Positions 54,518 through 63,948 of a DNA stretch of 64,000 bases are shown here, in pieces. How positions within the stretch are numbered: position 1 is the stretch's first letter; each line of letters opens with the position of its first letter. The position numbers were made by a program, and so were the translations under genes. This DNA comes from Paludibacteraceae bacterium (GTDB lineage Bacteria > Bacteroidota > Bacteroidia > Bacteroidales > Paludibacteraceae). Below the pieces are notes generated by a model. That model made no database searches. It was not told where the DNA came from and was given only the letters and a program-made list of their open reading frames with translations. The stretch spans positions 1 through 64,000 of the forward strand of contig JAKSKV010000010.1 in assembly GCA_024401555.1 (NCBI GenBank), in the 5' to 3' direction.

Positions 54518-55354
54518 ATGCGATTTAAAAAAGTTTACATTGAGATAACTAACCGATGTAATTTCGCTTGTAGTTTCTGCTGCAAGTCAGATCGGAAAAA
54601 AGAGTATGTATCGCCGGAGCGTTTTTCGGCGATACTTTTTTCTATTAAGCCCTATACGAACTATATTTACCTGCATGTTTTGGGTGAACCGTTGCTCCAT
54701 CCCCAATTAGCTGAATTGTTGCGAATAGCGGATGAAATGGGTTTCCATGTGAATCTCACCACCAATGGATCGTTGCTTGCGATGCGACGCTCTGTTTTGC
54801 TCGAATCTTCCATTAGGCAATTTAACATCTCCCTTCATGATGCGGAGGAGAATGTGGACGAGTCGCATTGGAACCACTATTTGGATGAAGTGTTCTCGTT
54901 CGCCGATGAACGAGCTCAGCAAAGTTATTTCTCTCTGCGTTTATGGAATAGGATGGGGGATGGTTGCTCTTCCTTTAATCAGTTTTGCCTTGAAAAGATG
55001 GCGAATCATTGGCAGGTGGATATGTCGGATGCGATGCAATCCCGAAATAAAAAACTAACAGACCATATATTCTTTCAGAACGCCGCCCGTTTTTCATGGC
55101 CTGGCGAGAAATCGTTGCAGGTGAGAAACCGTACCTGTTATGCGCTTAAAGATCATGTGGCCATACTGGTGGATGGTACTGTCGTGCCTTGTTGTTTGGA
55201 TGGTAATGCGGACCTCTCGTTGGGTAATATTTTCCAACAACCTTTTGGTGAGATCATTTCGTGTGAACGGGCAGAGAAGATGTTGGCGGGTTTCCGTCTT
55301 CATACGGCGGTGGAGCCGCTCTGTGCGGATTGTGGTTTTATTGTCGGAGGGTAA
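54518..55354 (+). CDS. Radical SAM/SPASM-domain protein
   Basis: 278 residues. Iron-sulfur cluster motif C14-x3-C18-x2-C21 (CNFACSFC), GEPLLHP for SAM binding, and a C-terminal SPASM-type cysteine region (CCLDGNADLSLGNIFQQP, then CADCG). Such proteins modify peptides or enzymes. No precursor peptide gene is adjacent, so the substrate is not evident. Confidence 0.85.
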   Translation: MRFKKVYIEITNRCNFACSFCCKSDRKKEYVSPERFSAILFSIKPYTNYIYLHVLGEPLLHPQLAELLRIADEMGFHVNLTTNGSLLAMRRSVLLESSIRQFNISLHDAEENVDESHWNHYLDEVFSFADERAQQSYFSLRLWNRMGDGCSSFNQFCLEKMANHWQVDMSDAMQSRNKKLTDHIFFQNAARFSWPGEKSLQVRNRTCYALKDHVAILVDGTVVPCCLDGNADLSLGNIFQQPFGEIISCERAEKMLAGFRLHTAVEPLCADCGFIVGG

Positions 55355-55401
55355 GACGCTCCTACCGCTCCGACTTTCCCCTTGTTAGATATTATTCAAG
55401 G

Positions 55402-58400
55402 TTAGATTTTGCTCAAAATATTGTATGCCTCGGTGACGTTGTTCACGTCCAAGAACTGGATGCTTCGTCTTCCGCCGGTCTCCCTGATTTTGCAACGAAC
55501 GGCATGCTCTTGTAGGTAGGTGAGGATTCTGCCGAACACATCCGTCTGGTAGTAAGGCGATTCGTCCGATTGGATGAAATAGCCCGTCATACGGTTCATT
55601 TTCAACGTGAGGCGCTCGAATCCTAAATTCACCGCAATCCACCTTAGTCGTACCAGTTGGAGCAGATCCTCCGTTTGGGATGGAAGGGCGCCAAATCGGT
55701 CAATTAGTCGGTTGGTGAATTCCGCCAACTCTTTTTCGTCTTTCACATTGTCCAATTCCCGGTAGAGGGACATACGTTCCGAAACACTTTCGATGTATTC
55801 CGATGGGAAGGTAAGCTCCATGTCTGTCTCGATTTGACAATCCGTGACGAACTGTTGCTCCGCATTTTTCCCATTCTCCTCCGCGTATAGATCCGCAAAC
55901 TCGTTGGCTTTCAACTCAGAGACTGCCTCATTCAAGACTTTTTGGTAGGCTTCATAACCTAAATCCGCAATGAATCCACTCTGTTCGGCGCCTAAAAGAT
56001 TGCCAGCTCCGCGAATGTCTAAGTCCTGCATCGCGATGTTGAATCCGCTACCTAGTTCCGAAAAACTCTCGATGGCTTGTAGCCTGCGTCGTGCATCGGT
56101 AGTGAGGTTGGTCAGTGGTGGAGCCAACAGGTAACAGAAGGCTCTTCGGTTGCTTCTTCCCACACGACCGCGTAGCTGGTGCAAGTCGCTCAAACCGAAG
56201 TTCTGCGCTTCGTTGACGATGATGGTGTTGCAGTTGGAGATGTCGATGCCCGATTCCACGATAGTGGTGGCCAAAAGTACGTCGTATTCGTAGTCCAAAA
56301 AGTCGAGGATAATCTTCTCCAAGTCTTCGCCCTTCATCTGTCCGTGGCCGATGCATACCCTTGCTTCTGGCACCAATCTTTTGATTAACGCGGCGATTTC
56401 GTTAAGGTTCTGTACACGGTTGTTGATGAAGAAAACCTGCCCGTTTCGGTCCAATTCGTATTGAATAGCCTCTTGGATCACCTTCTCGCTGAAGGTGTGG
56501 AGCTCGGTCTGTATTGGGTAGCGGTTAGGCGGAGGCGTCGTGATGACCGAGAGGTCTCTGGCGCCCATAAGTGAGAATTGTAAGGTGCGCGGAATCGGTG
56601 TGGCCGTCATGGTTAATGTGTCGACATTGACCTTCATCTGCTTGATCTTCTCCTTGGTGGATACTCCGAATTTTTGCTCTTCGTCGATGATGAGCAATCC
56701 CAAGTCTTTGAATTTGACCTCTTTACCTAATATTTTTTGTGTGCCTATCAGAATGTTGATTTCGCCTTCCCCTAACTCCTTGACAATGCGTTTGGTCTCT
56801 TTCAAGGAGCGGGATCGGTTGAGGTAATCCACCTTGACGGGGAAATCCTTCAATCGCTCGGAGAATGTCTTGTAGTGTTGCAGTGCTAATACGGTGGTAG
56901 GTACCAATATGGCTACCTGTTTGTTGTCCGTCGTGGCTTTGAAGGCGGCGCGGACAGCAATCTCCGTTTTGCCGAAACCTACGTCTCCGCAGACGAGGCG
57001 GTCCATCGGCATGTCTCGTTCCATATCACGTTTTACGTCGGCTGTCGTTTTAATTTGGTCTGGCGTATCTTCGTAGATAAAGGAGGCCTCCAACTCTGAT
57101 TGCAGAAAACTATCTTTGGAGTATGCGTAACCCTTCTCCTCTCTACGCTTCGCATAGAGGGCGATCAGATCTCGCGCGATGTCTTTGACGTGTTTTTTTG
57201 TGCGTTCCTTGATGGTTTGCCAAGCGCCCGTTCCCAACTTATTGATGCGGGGTTCGTCGCCCTCCTTGCTCTTGTAGCGAGAAATTTTGTGCAGGGAGTG
57301 GATGCTGACCAGCAGCATATCGTCGTTTTGGTACAACAGTTTGATCACCTCTTGCTTTTTTCCATTGGAATCGACTTGGATCAAACCAGCGAATCGACCG
57401 ATACCGTGGTCGATATGGACCACATAGTCGCCTGGCTTGAAATCCTGCAACTCTTTGAGTGTGAGTGATAGTTGTCCGGATCTGGCCCTGTCGGATCGTA
57501 AAGAGTATTTGTGGTAACGGTCGAAAATTTGGTGGTCGGTATAGCAACAGACATTGATTGTATGGTCGATGAAACCTCGGTGCAAGGTCTTGCGGATAGG
57601 GGTGAAGGTGACCTTGTCCCCTCTGTCCTCAAAAATAGAGGCGAGACGGTCGGTTTGGTGTAGGTTGTCGCTTAGGACGAACACCTCATACCCTTTGTTG
57701 CTTTTGGTCTCGAAATCGGTGCTGACCAAGTCGAAGTTCTTGTTGAATACAGGCTGAGGCGAGGATTCGAAGTGGATATTGTCCGACTCTTCTCCCATAT
57801 CGTGTCCGCCAAAAACGACACGTTTCAAACGGGTGCAATCTTCGAAAAAAGTTGCGCTATCGATGATTGCCTCCTCTTCCGTAATCTCCTCGGAATAGTT
57901 GCTTATTCTATCAAAAGCGTAGCGGAAATCGTTGAAAAAGAGTATTGTGTCTTTCCCTAATAAAGAGAATAACGGTACGGCCGATTCGTTGTTTTCGTGG
58001 ATGTTGGATACGATTGAGATCTCCTCTTGCTTCTCGAGAGAGAGCTGACTCTCGATGTTGAATGTTCGGATCGACTCGATCTCGTCGCCGAAGAAATCGA
58101 CACGGTAGGGGTATTCGCAAGAAAAGGAGAATACATCGATGATACTTCCTCTGACGGAAAATTGGCCAGGCTCATAAACAAAATCCACTCTGGAGAACCC
58201 ATATTCGCAAAGCGCCTGGATGATGAAGTCGGTGTCGATGCTTTGGCCTACCGAAAGGTTTAGCGTCTTTTTGTTGAGCTCGGATTTGTCCACTACACGC
58301 TCAGCTACCGCTTCGGGAAACGACACGAATATGGCGGGTGTGGCGGCGTTGATACGGTTTAGCGTCTCTGTGCGTAACACCTCGTTCGCTGCGTCTTTTT

Positions 58401-58683
58401 GCCCATTGTTTCCCTTCTTGCGGGAGGCAGGGTAGAAGAAAACGTTCTCGTCGCCTATCACCTGTGTCAGATCGTGATAGAGGTAGGCGGCCGATTCTTC
58501 ATCGTCCATGGTTACAAAGAGTGTCTTACCGGTGGTTTTGTTGATGTGTGCGAAAAGTATAGCGCACAATGATCCCTCTAACCCTTTGATGGAGAGGTTT
58601 TTCCCTTTCCCTGCGCACCAATTGTCCACGGTCTTGAACTGAGGGTGGGCGGAAAAGCGTGTTAATAAATCATTAATATCCAA
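55402..58683 (-). CDS. mfd: Transcription-repair coupling factor
   Basis: 1093 residues. Removes RNA polymerase stalled at lesions and recruits UvrA. N-terminal UvrB-like region, CarD-type RNAP-interaction domain (PGDYVVHIDHGIGRFAG), then a RecG-type translocase: Walker A CGDVGFGKTE (K572), Walker B DEEQ (667-670), TATPIPRT and QLRGRVGRS, and the TRCF C-terminal domain. Full length for the family. Confidence 0.95.
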   Translation of the reverse strand: MDINDLLTRFSAHPQFKTVDNWCAGKGKNLSIKGLEGSLCAILFAHINKTTGKTLFVTMDDEESAAYLYHDLTQVIGDENVFFYPASRKKGNNGQKDAANEVLRTETLNRINAATPAIFVSFPEAVAERVVDKSELNKKTLNLSVGQSIDTDFIIQALCEYGFSRVDFVYEPGQFSVRGSIIDVFSFSCEYPYRVDFFGDEIESIRTFNIESQLSLEKQEEISIVSNIHENNESAVPLFSLLGKDTILFFNDFRYAFDRISNYSEEITEEEAIIDSATFFEDCTRLKRVVFGGHDMGEESDNIHFESSPQPVFNKNFDLVSTDFETKSNKGYEVFVLSDNLHQTDRLASIFEDRGDKVTFTPIRKTLHRGFIDHTINVCCYTDHQIFDRYHKYSLRSDRARSGQLSLTLKELQDFKPGDYVVHIDHGIGRFAGLIQVDSNGKKQEVIKLLYQNDDMLLVSIHSLHKISRYKSKEGDEPRINKLGTGAWQTIKERTKKHVKDIARDLIALYAKRREEKGYAYSKDSFLQSELEASFIYEDTPDQIKTTADVKRDMERDMPMDRLVCGDVGFGKTEIAVRAAFKATTDNKQVAILVPTTVLALQHYKTFSERLKDFPVKVDYLNRSRSLKETKRIVKELGEGEINILIGTQKILGKEVKFKDLGLLIIDEEQKFGVSTKEKIKQMKVNVDTLTMTATPIPRTLQFSLMGARDLSVITTPPPNRYPIQTELHTFSEKVIQEAIQYELDRNGQVFFINNRVQNLNEIAALIKRLVPEARVCIGHGQMKGEDLEKIILDFLDYEYDVLLATTIVESGIDISNCNTIIVNEAQNFGLSDLHQLRGRVGRSNRRAFCYLLAPPLTNLTTDARRRLQAIESFSELGSGFNIAMQDLDIRGAGNLLGAEQSGFIADLGYEAYQKVLNEAVSELKANEFADLYAEENGKNAEQQFVTDCQIETDMELTFPSEYIESVSERMSLYRELDNVKDEKELAEFTNRLIDRFGALPSQTEDLLQLVRLRWIAVNLGFERLTLKMNRMTGYFIQSDESPYYQTDVFGRILTYLQEHAVRCKIRETGGRRSIQFLDVNNVTEAYNILSKI

Positions 58684-58702
58684 CTTCTATGTAATTTTTT
58701 AG

Positions 58703-58710
58703 CAAATATA
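58703..58710 (-). promoter_or_regulatory. -7 box of mfd
   Basis: TATATTTG on the minus strand, 19 bases before the start. Confidence 0.5.
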
Positions 58711-58735
58711 GCAATAAAAATTCCAAACCATTTTC

Positions 58736-58743
58736 TAAATTTG
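58736..58743 (+). promoter_or_regulatory. -7 box of GT2 gene
   Basis: TAAATTTG, 23 bases before the ATG; divergent from the mfd box. Confidence 0.5.
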
Positions 58744-58766
58744 CAAGAAACCCATTTAAGAAAGAT

Positions 58767-59510
58767 ATGGAAGTGAACGATGGAGTGGTAATTATACCGA
58801 CCTATAATGAAAAGGAAAATGTGGAGAACATCATTCGTGCCGTTTTAGGCTTGCCGAAGATGTTTCACGTCTTGATTATCGATGATAATTCCCCAGATGG
58901 AACCGCCAACATTGTCAAGGGCTTGATGAACGAGTTCTCTGGCAGGTTGCACATCTTGGAAAGATCGGGAAAGTTGGGCTTGGGAACGGCCTATATCACC
59001 GGTTTTAAATGGGCTTTGGAGAATGGCTACGATTACATTTTCGAGATGGACGCCGATTTCTCCCACAATCCGAACGATGTATTGAAGTTGCATAAAGCTT
59101 GTGCGGAAGAGGGCGCCGATATGGCTATCGGTTCCAGATACATTAGTGGTGTAAATGTGGTGAATTGGCCGATGGGGCGTGTCTTGATGTCCTATTTCGC
59201 CTCTAAATATGTCCGCATTGTGACGGGTATGAAAATTGCGGATACCACCGCCGGTTTCGTCTGTTACCGTCGCCAGGTGTTGGAGACGTTGGAGTTGGAT
59301 TTGGTAAAATTCAAAGGTTATGCGTTCCAAATTGAGATGAAATATACCGCATATAAGTGTGGTTTTAATATCAAAGAGGTTCCTATTGTCTTCGTTAACA
59401 GGGTGTTAGGTAACTCGAAGATGAGCGGAGGTATTTTTGGAGAGGCGGTTTTGGGCGTCATCCGATTAAAAATAAGTAGTTTCTTTAGAAAATATCCGCA
59501 AAAAAAGTGA
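58767..59510 (+). CDS. Polyprenol monophosphomannose synthase-like glycosyltransferase (GT2)
   Basis: 247 residues, GT-A fold without membrane segments: VVIIPTYNEKENVENI, LIIDDNSPDGTA, and DxD motif EMDADFSHNP. Closest in outline to the soluble dolichol/polyprenol-phosphate mannose synthases that charge a lipid carrier for periplasmic glycosylation. Separated from pyrC by 35 bases. Confidence 0.87.
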   Translation: MEVNDGVVIIPTYNEKENVENIIRAVLGLPKMFHVLIIDDNSPDGTANIVKGLMNEFSGRLHILERSGKLGLGTAYITGFKWALENGYDYIFEMDADFSHNPNDVLKLHKACAEEGADMAIGSRYISGVNVVNWPMGRVLMSYFASKYVRIVTGMKIADTTAGFVCYRRQVLETLELDLVKFKGYAFQIEMKYTAYKCGFNIKEVPIVFVNRVLGNSKMSGGIFGEAVLGVIRLKISSFFRKYPQKK

Positions 59511-59518
59511 TATATTTG
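59511..59518 (+). promoter_or_regulatory. -7 box of pyrC
   Basis: TATATTTG directly after the GT2 stop codon, 27 bases before the pyrC ATG; pyrC may have its own promoter. Confidence 0.45.
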
Positions 59519-59545
59519 AATTGAGATAATTAAAAATAAAATACG

Positions 59546-60892
59546 ATGGGTACTATACTAATTCATAAGGCAAAAATCATTAATGAGGGAAATTCTTTCC
59601 GCGGTTCCGTGTTGATCGAGGGAAATAAGATCTCAAAGATTTTTAAGGACGATGTTCCTGAATCAGTGTTGAAAAGTGCGGAGGTGATTGATGCCGAGGA
59701 TAAATGGCTCCTTCCTGGTGTAATCGATTCACATGTGCATTTCCGTGAGCCTGGCTTGACGGCAAAGGGCGATTTCGCTTCTGAGTCTCGTGCGGCGGTT
59801 GCGGGTGGTGTCACCTCCGTGATGGATATGCCAAATTGTAAGCCTGCTACGACCAGTATGGCTGAATTGGACAAGAAGGTGGAATTGGCGAAGGAAAAGT
59901 GCTTGACCAACTATGCCTTCTATTTGGGCGCTACCAATGATAATATCGAGGAGGTGGTGAATGCCGATCCTTCTAAAGTGTGTGGTATCAAGGTATTTGT
60001 CGGACAATCAACCGGTAATATGCGTGTGGATGATCCGAAGGTTTTGGAGCGAATTTTCGCTGAGTCGAAACTTCCTGTCGCTACCCATAACGAGGATGAG
60101 GAGATGATCCAAGCCAATTTGGCGAAAGTGAAGGCTGAATTGGGCGATCAACCAATTCCTATCTCATATCACGAGATTATCCGTAACTCAGACGCTTGCT
60201 ACAAATCCACCTCTAAGGTGATCGATTTGGCAAAGAAATATGGCACAAGATTGCACGTGCTCCATTTGACTACCGCTAAGGAGATGGCTTTGTTCAACAC
60301 CAAGCCATTGGCGGAGAAGAAGATTACTGCTGAGACTTGTGTGGGTTATTTGTGGTTTGATGATAACGATTATGAGCGTTTGGGCGCTAAGATCAAGTGC
60401 AATCCTTCCATCAAGAAGGAGAAGAGCCGCGTCAACTTGTTGAAGGCGGTGGAGGCTGGTATCATCGATACCATCGCAACCGACCACGCACCACATTTGT
60501 TGAGTGAGAAGGAGGGCGACTGCCTACAAGCAGTTTCAGGCTATCCATCCATCCAACACGCCTTGCCGATGATGCTTGATTTGGCGAAGAAGGGTAACTT
60601 TACCCGTGAGCAGGTGGTGGAGAAAATGTGTCATAATCCTGCGAGAATCTTCAACGTGGAGAAGCGAGGATTTATTCGCAAGGGATATTACGCCGACCTT
60701 GTTTTGGTGGAACCAAATGTGCCATACGAGGTAAAGAAGGAGGAGCTTCTTTACAAGTGTGGATGGTCTCCAATGGAGGGCGAAACATTGAAATACAAGG
60801 TATCCCAGACATTTGTGAATGGAGTTCTTGTTTATGACAATGGAAAAATCAATGATGCGAAGAAGGGTGAAATGATCACTTTCGCACGTTAA
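59546..60892 (+). CDS. pyrC: Dihydroorotase
   Basis: 448 residues. Amidohydrolase of pyrimidine synthesis. Metal ligands H63 and H65 in DSHVHFREPG, GIKVFVGQSTG with the lysine where the carboxylated metal ligand may lie, LHVLHLTTA and the catalytic ATDHAPHLLSEK. Type I (AllB/PyrC-like long form). Confidence 0.9.
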   Translation: MGTILIHKAKIINEGNSFRGSVLIEGNKISKIFKDDVPESVLKSAEVIDAEDKWLLPGVIDSHVHFREPGLTAKGDFASESRAAVAGGVTSVMDMPNCKPATTSMAELDKKVELAKEKCLTNYAFYLGATNDNIEEVVNADPSKVCGIKVFVGQSTGNMRVDDPKVLERIFAESKLPVATHNEDEEMIQANLAKVKAELGDQPIPISYHEIIRNSDACYKSTSKVIDLAKKYGTRLHVLHLTTAKEMALFNTKPLAEKKITAETCVGYLWFDDNDYERLGAKIKCNPSIKKEKSRVNLLKAVEAGIIDTIATDHAPHLLSEKEGDCLQAVSGYPSIQHALPMMLDLAKKGNFTREQVVEKMCHNPARIFNVEKRGFIRKGYYADLVLVEPNVPYEVKKEELLYKCGWSPMEGETLKYKVSQTFVNGVLVYDNGKINDAKKGEMITFAR

Positions 60893-60903
60893 AATAGAGC
60901 TGG

Positions 60904-60931
60904 CGAATCGTCGATTTTTTACGGCGATTCG
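60904..60931 (+). terminator. Stem-loop after pyrC
   Basis: CGAATCGTCG pairs with CGGCGATTCG (one T-G) around a T-rich loop, 12 bases after the pyrC stop. Confidence 0.55.
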
Positions 60932-61006
60932 TCGGTGTTTCTAACCTTTTGAGCGAATTTTGGGAGGAGATGCCTCTATAGGCGTGGATGAACTTAAATA
61001 ATTGGG

Positions 61007-61014
61007 TATATTTG
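61007..61014 (+). promoter_or_regulatory. -7 box of TolC-like gene
   Basis: TATATTTG, 19 bases before the ATG. Confidence 0.5.
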
Positions 61015-61033
61015 TGAATTAATATTTGACAAT

Positions 61034-62344
61034 ATGTACTTGAAGAAAGGTTTGCTATTAGCCTGTGCGCTATCATTCTCCACCCTCTCGTTCGGAGAGA
61101 CGGAAACTTGGTCATTACAGCAGTGTATTGACTATGCATTGCAACAAAATATAAGTGTGCAGAAGGGTAGGCTTGTCTTGGAACAGAATAGAATTTCCAC
61201 GGATCAAGCCAAGGGACAATGGGCACCCAGTGCTTCGTTCTCTACTTCTCACTCGTTGAGCAATAGACCTTTCACAGAGGTGGGGTACGCAAATAATTAT
61301 AGTGGTAATTATAATTTGGGCGTTTCGTGGACTGTTTTTAACGGTTTTAGGCGAAAGTATAACATCGAGCAACAAGAGTTGCAGGAGACGATACAGGAGA
61401 CCTCGTTGAAATCGACCGAAGAGGATATTAAAATATCTGTCTTATCCAACTATTTGCAAATCCTTTACGCAAAGGAGAGTGTGCGGATTCGCAAGAATTC
61501 GCTGCAAACATCGGAAGAGCAACTCAATCGTTACAAACAGTTGTATGAGGCGGGATCGGTCTCGATGATCGACTTGTCGCAAATAGAGTCGCAACACGTG
61601 GCGGAAACTTATCAGTTGACTGTGGCGGAGAATCAGTTAGCGAACGATTTGCTACAGTTGAAACAGTTGCTTCGGTTGGATCTTGACCAGGATATTGATA
61701 TCGTTACGCCTGAATTTACGGCCGATCAGGTGATGGAGGTGTTGGCCAACAAGGATTCCGTATATGCGGCGGCTTTGGCCAGTCGACCAGAGATCGCGAT
61801 GGCGGAGATGAACGAGACGATGGCTGATCTGCAGATCAAGAGCGCGAAGTCGGGTTATTACCCTTCTGTAAATTTGAATGCGGGTGTCGGAACAGGGCAT
61901 CGCAACCATGTGGATTTGAGTGGGGGAGACCAATTGAAAGAGAACTTCAATGAGAGCGTCGGACTCTCTCTTAATTATACGATAGCGGATAATAGAGAGC
62001 GTAAGTCGGCTGTCGGCAAGGCGAAGTTGAATAAAAATATCGCTGTGTTGGAGACGGAGAACTTGAAGGATGAACTCAAAAAGACCATCGAATCGGCCTA
62101 TTTGGACGCACAGGCGGCACAAGTGAATTTCATCGCTGCCCAGAGCAACGAACAGGCGGCGACATCGGCCTATGAGTTGACTAAGGAGAAGTTCTCGTTG
62201 GGTATGAAGAGTCCGTTTGAGATGTTGAGCGAGAAGAATACGTTGCTCAATGCCCAACAACAGACTTTGCAAGCGAAATATTCGGCAATCCTGAATAAGG
62301 AGGTGTTGCGCGTTTATCAAGGCTTGCCGATTCAGATAGAATAA
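61034..62344 (+). CDS. TolC-family outer-membrane efflux protein
   Basis: 436 residues with a signal peptide ending SFG. Two OEP repeats: WSLQQCIDYALQQNISVQ opens the first, and long amphipathic helices with RYKQLYEAGSVSMIDLSQIES and YELTKEKFSLGMKSPFEMLSEK mark the tunnel helices of each half. The inner-membrane pump and membrane-fusion partners are not in the window. Confidence 0.88.
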   Translation: MYLKKGLLLACALSFSTLSFGETETWSLQQCIDYALQQNISVQKGRLVLEQNRISTDQAKGQWAPSASFSTSHSLSNRPFTEVGYANNYSGNYNLGVSWTVFNGFRRKYNIEQQELQETIQETSLKSTEEDIKISVLSNYLQILYAKESVRIRKNSLQTSEEQLNRYKQLYEAGSVSMIDLSQIESQHVAETYQLTVAENQLANDLLQLKQLLRLDLDQDIDIVTPEFTADQVMEVLANKDSVYAAALASRPEIAMAEMNETMADLQIKSAKSGYYPSVNLNAGVGTGHRNHVDLSGGDQLKENFNESVGLSLNYTIADNRERKSAVGKAKLNKNIAVLETENLKDELKKTIESAYLDAQAAQVNFIAAQSNEQAATSAYELTKEKFSLGMKSPFEMLSEKNTLLNAQQQTLQAKYSAILNKEVLRVYQGLPIQIE

Positions 62345-62399
62345 AAAAACTTTTTCATAATAGTGTTTGTTTTCATTTTTAGAGTTAAAAACTCGAAGG

Positions 62400-62430
62400 A
62401 TCGCTAGACTGTGAAGTTTGGCGATTTTTT
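62400..62430 (+). terminator. Terminator after TolC-like gene
   Basis: ATCGC (62400-62404) pairs with GCGAT (62421-62425), followed by a run of Ts. Confidence 0.55.
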
Positions 62431-62462
62431 TTGTTTAATTTCGCGTAATAAATTTAGTGGCT

Positions 62463-63143
62463 ATGGAGTGGATATTATGTTTCTTTTTTGTCTTAGTCGT
62501 TGCGCTTATCGTCATGATTCCAATATTGGCGATATTGGGAATCCCTATATCTCTTGTTTTATATGCGCTAACCAAGGAAGGGGAAAGATTGTCCAAAGTC
62601 ATTTCGTTTTGGGTGGGAGCTATTATCTTTTTCTTGTTGTTCGCACTCTTTTCCGCTTACAACCTCGCACAGGGAGGAGCAGAGAATTCGGTGTTGATTG
62701 ATGATCTTCAATATGTGAAAATCAAGGGGGAATATTCTCTCGCACGGTATGAGAATGGTCCATTTTTCATACAAGGAACTTTTGATATTAACAATGTGGA
62801 TAGTTTGGCGGAGTTCGACGATTATCTGTATGGCTATGCGGACAGTTCCTACTTTTCGCTCTCTTTGAAAGATGGCGAGGTGGAAAAAGATTCTATATTT
62901 GGTCATTTGCATCTTCCTGCCTCCTGTACGCAGGATTTGCTGGTGGATAGTGACACCTATTTTGCGGCGAAGTATGATTCGTTGTCCCGTGATTGGACTG
63001 ATATTTTCTTGGTGCCATTTATGCTGGCTGTCGCATTGGCGTATTTGTCCTCATTTATGACAAAAAAACTAGTGGTTTGGTTGGAGGAAAAATACAAGAT
63101 GTGGCGGAAGAAACGGAATGGAGACCGTTTTTCGTTGGATTAG
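62463..63143 (+). CDS. Membrane protein of unknown function
   Basis: 226 residues from the ATG at 62463; a GTG two codons upstream is possible. Two membrane segments near the N-terminus (about 3-35 and 47-66), an extracytoplasmic domain of about 115 residues rich in Tyr and Asp, one further segment (about 180-200) and a basic cytoplasmic tail. No family recognised. Confidence 0.6.
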   Translation: MEWILCFFFVLVVALIVMIPILAILGIPISLVLYALTKEGERLSKVISFWVGAIIFFLLFALFSAYNLAQGGAENSVLIDDLQYVKIKGEYSLARYENGPFFIQGTFDINNVDSLAEFDDYLYGYADSSYFSLSLKDGEVEKDSIFGHLHLPASCTQDLLVDSDTYFAAKYDSLSRDWTDIFLVPFMLAVALAYLSSFMTKKLVVWLEEKYKMWRKKRNGDRFSLD

Positions 63144-63171
63144 TTTTGCAGGAAGGAATGTGAATGATAAA

Positions 63172-63210
63172 GGCCCAATCGAATGATGGTTTAAACCATT
63201 CGGTTGAGCC
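63172..63210. terminator. Stem-loop between convergent genes
   Basis: Imperfect long stem (CAATCGAATG with CATTCGGTTG, extended by GTTT/AAAC after a 3-base bulge) between the membrane-protein gene and the convergent response regulator. Confidence 0.5.
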
Positions 63211-63234
63211 TCCCTGTTTGGGTTAGAGATGTCC

Positions 63235-63948
63235 TCACACGTTCAACGCACTCAACAGCGCATCCTTGTAATTCTTTCCGATGGCCAATTTTTGTCCGTT
63301 GATGCTGACCATATTGCCTTCCACCGATTCGATGTTAGAGAGAGAGACGATATAGGATTTATGGATGCGCATGAAATCGTTGGCGGGTAGTTCCTCCTCC
63401 AATTTTTTCAGGGAGTAGTAGGCGGTGATGCGCCTTTTGTCCTTCATGTGGAAGGTGACGTATTCACTCTGCCCCTCCACATACAAGAGGTTGTCGTAGT
63501 CGATCTTATACAGCTTGTAGTCTGCTTTCACCATAAAGAATCCACGCTCCGTACTCTCTGGAACGGTCTCTTTCCTTTTTGCTTTCATGCGTTCCGTCAC
63601 CTTGTTGATGGCTTGTAGGAATCGAGGAAAAGAGATGGGCTTCAATAGATAGTCCACGGCCTCTAATTCGTAGCTGTCGATCGCATATTCCGCATAGGCG
63701 GTGGTGAAGATGACCAACGGCTTCTCCTTCATGGATTTGACCAACTCCAATCCGGATAGATCTGGCATCTGTATGTCGGACAGAATTAAGTCGATGGGTT
63801 CGGTGCGCATGACCTCCATCGCTTTGATCGCATTCTCGCATGTGCCGCAGAGTTGGAGATTGGGCACCTTGGATACATATTCGGAGAGAAGTTTTCTCGC
63901 TGGAAATTCATCGTCGATGATGAGTGTTCTGATTAATTCATTCTCCAT
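63235..63948 (-). CDS. LytTR-family response regulator
   Basis: 237 residues. Receiver domain with acidic pair D12-D13, phosphoacceptor D58 in LILSDIQMP, and the LLKPIS lysine. A C-terminal LytTR DNA-binding domain follows (YKIDYDNLLYVEGQSEYVTFH, FMRIHKSYIV and AIGKNYKDAL). Overlaps the upstream open frame by 11 bases, consistent with a two-component pair. Confidence 0.93.
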   Translation of the reverse strand: MENELIRTLIIDDEFPARKLLSEYVSKVPNLQLCGTCENAIKAMEVMRTEPIDLILSDIQMPDLSGLELVKSMKEKPLVIFTTAYAEYAIDSYELEAVDYLLKPISFPRFLQAINKVTERMKAKRKETVPESTERGFFMVKADYKLYKIDYDNLLYVEGQSEYVTFHMKDKRRITAYYSLKKLEEELPANDFMRIHKSYIVSLSNIESVEGNMVSINGQKLAIGKNYKDALLSALNV

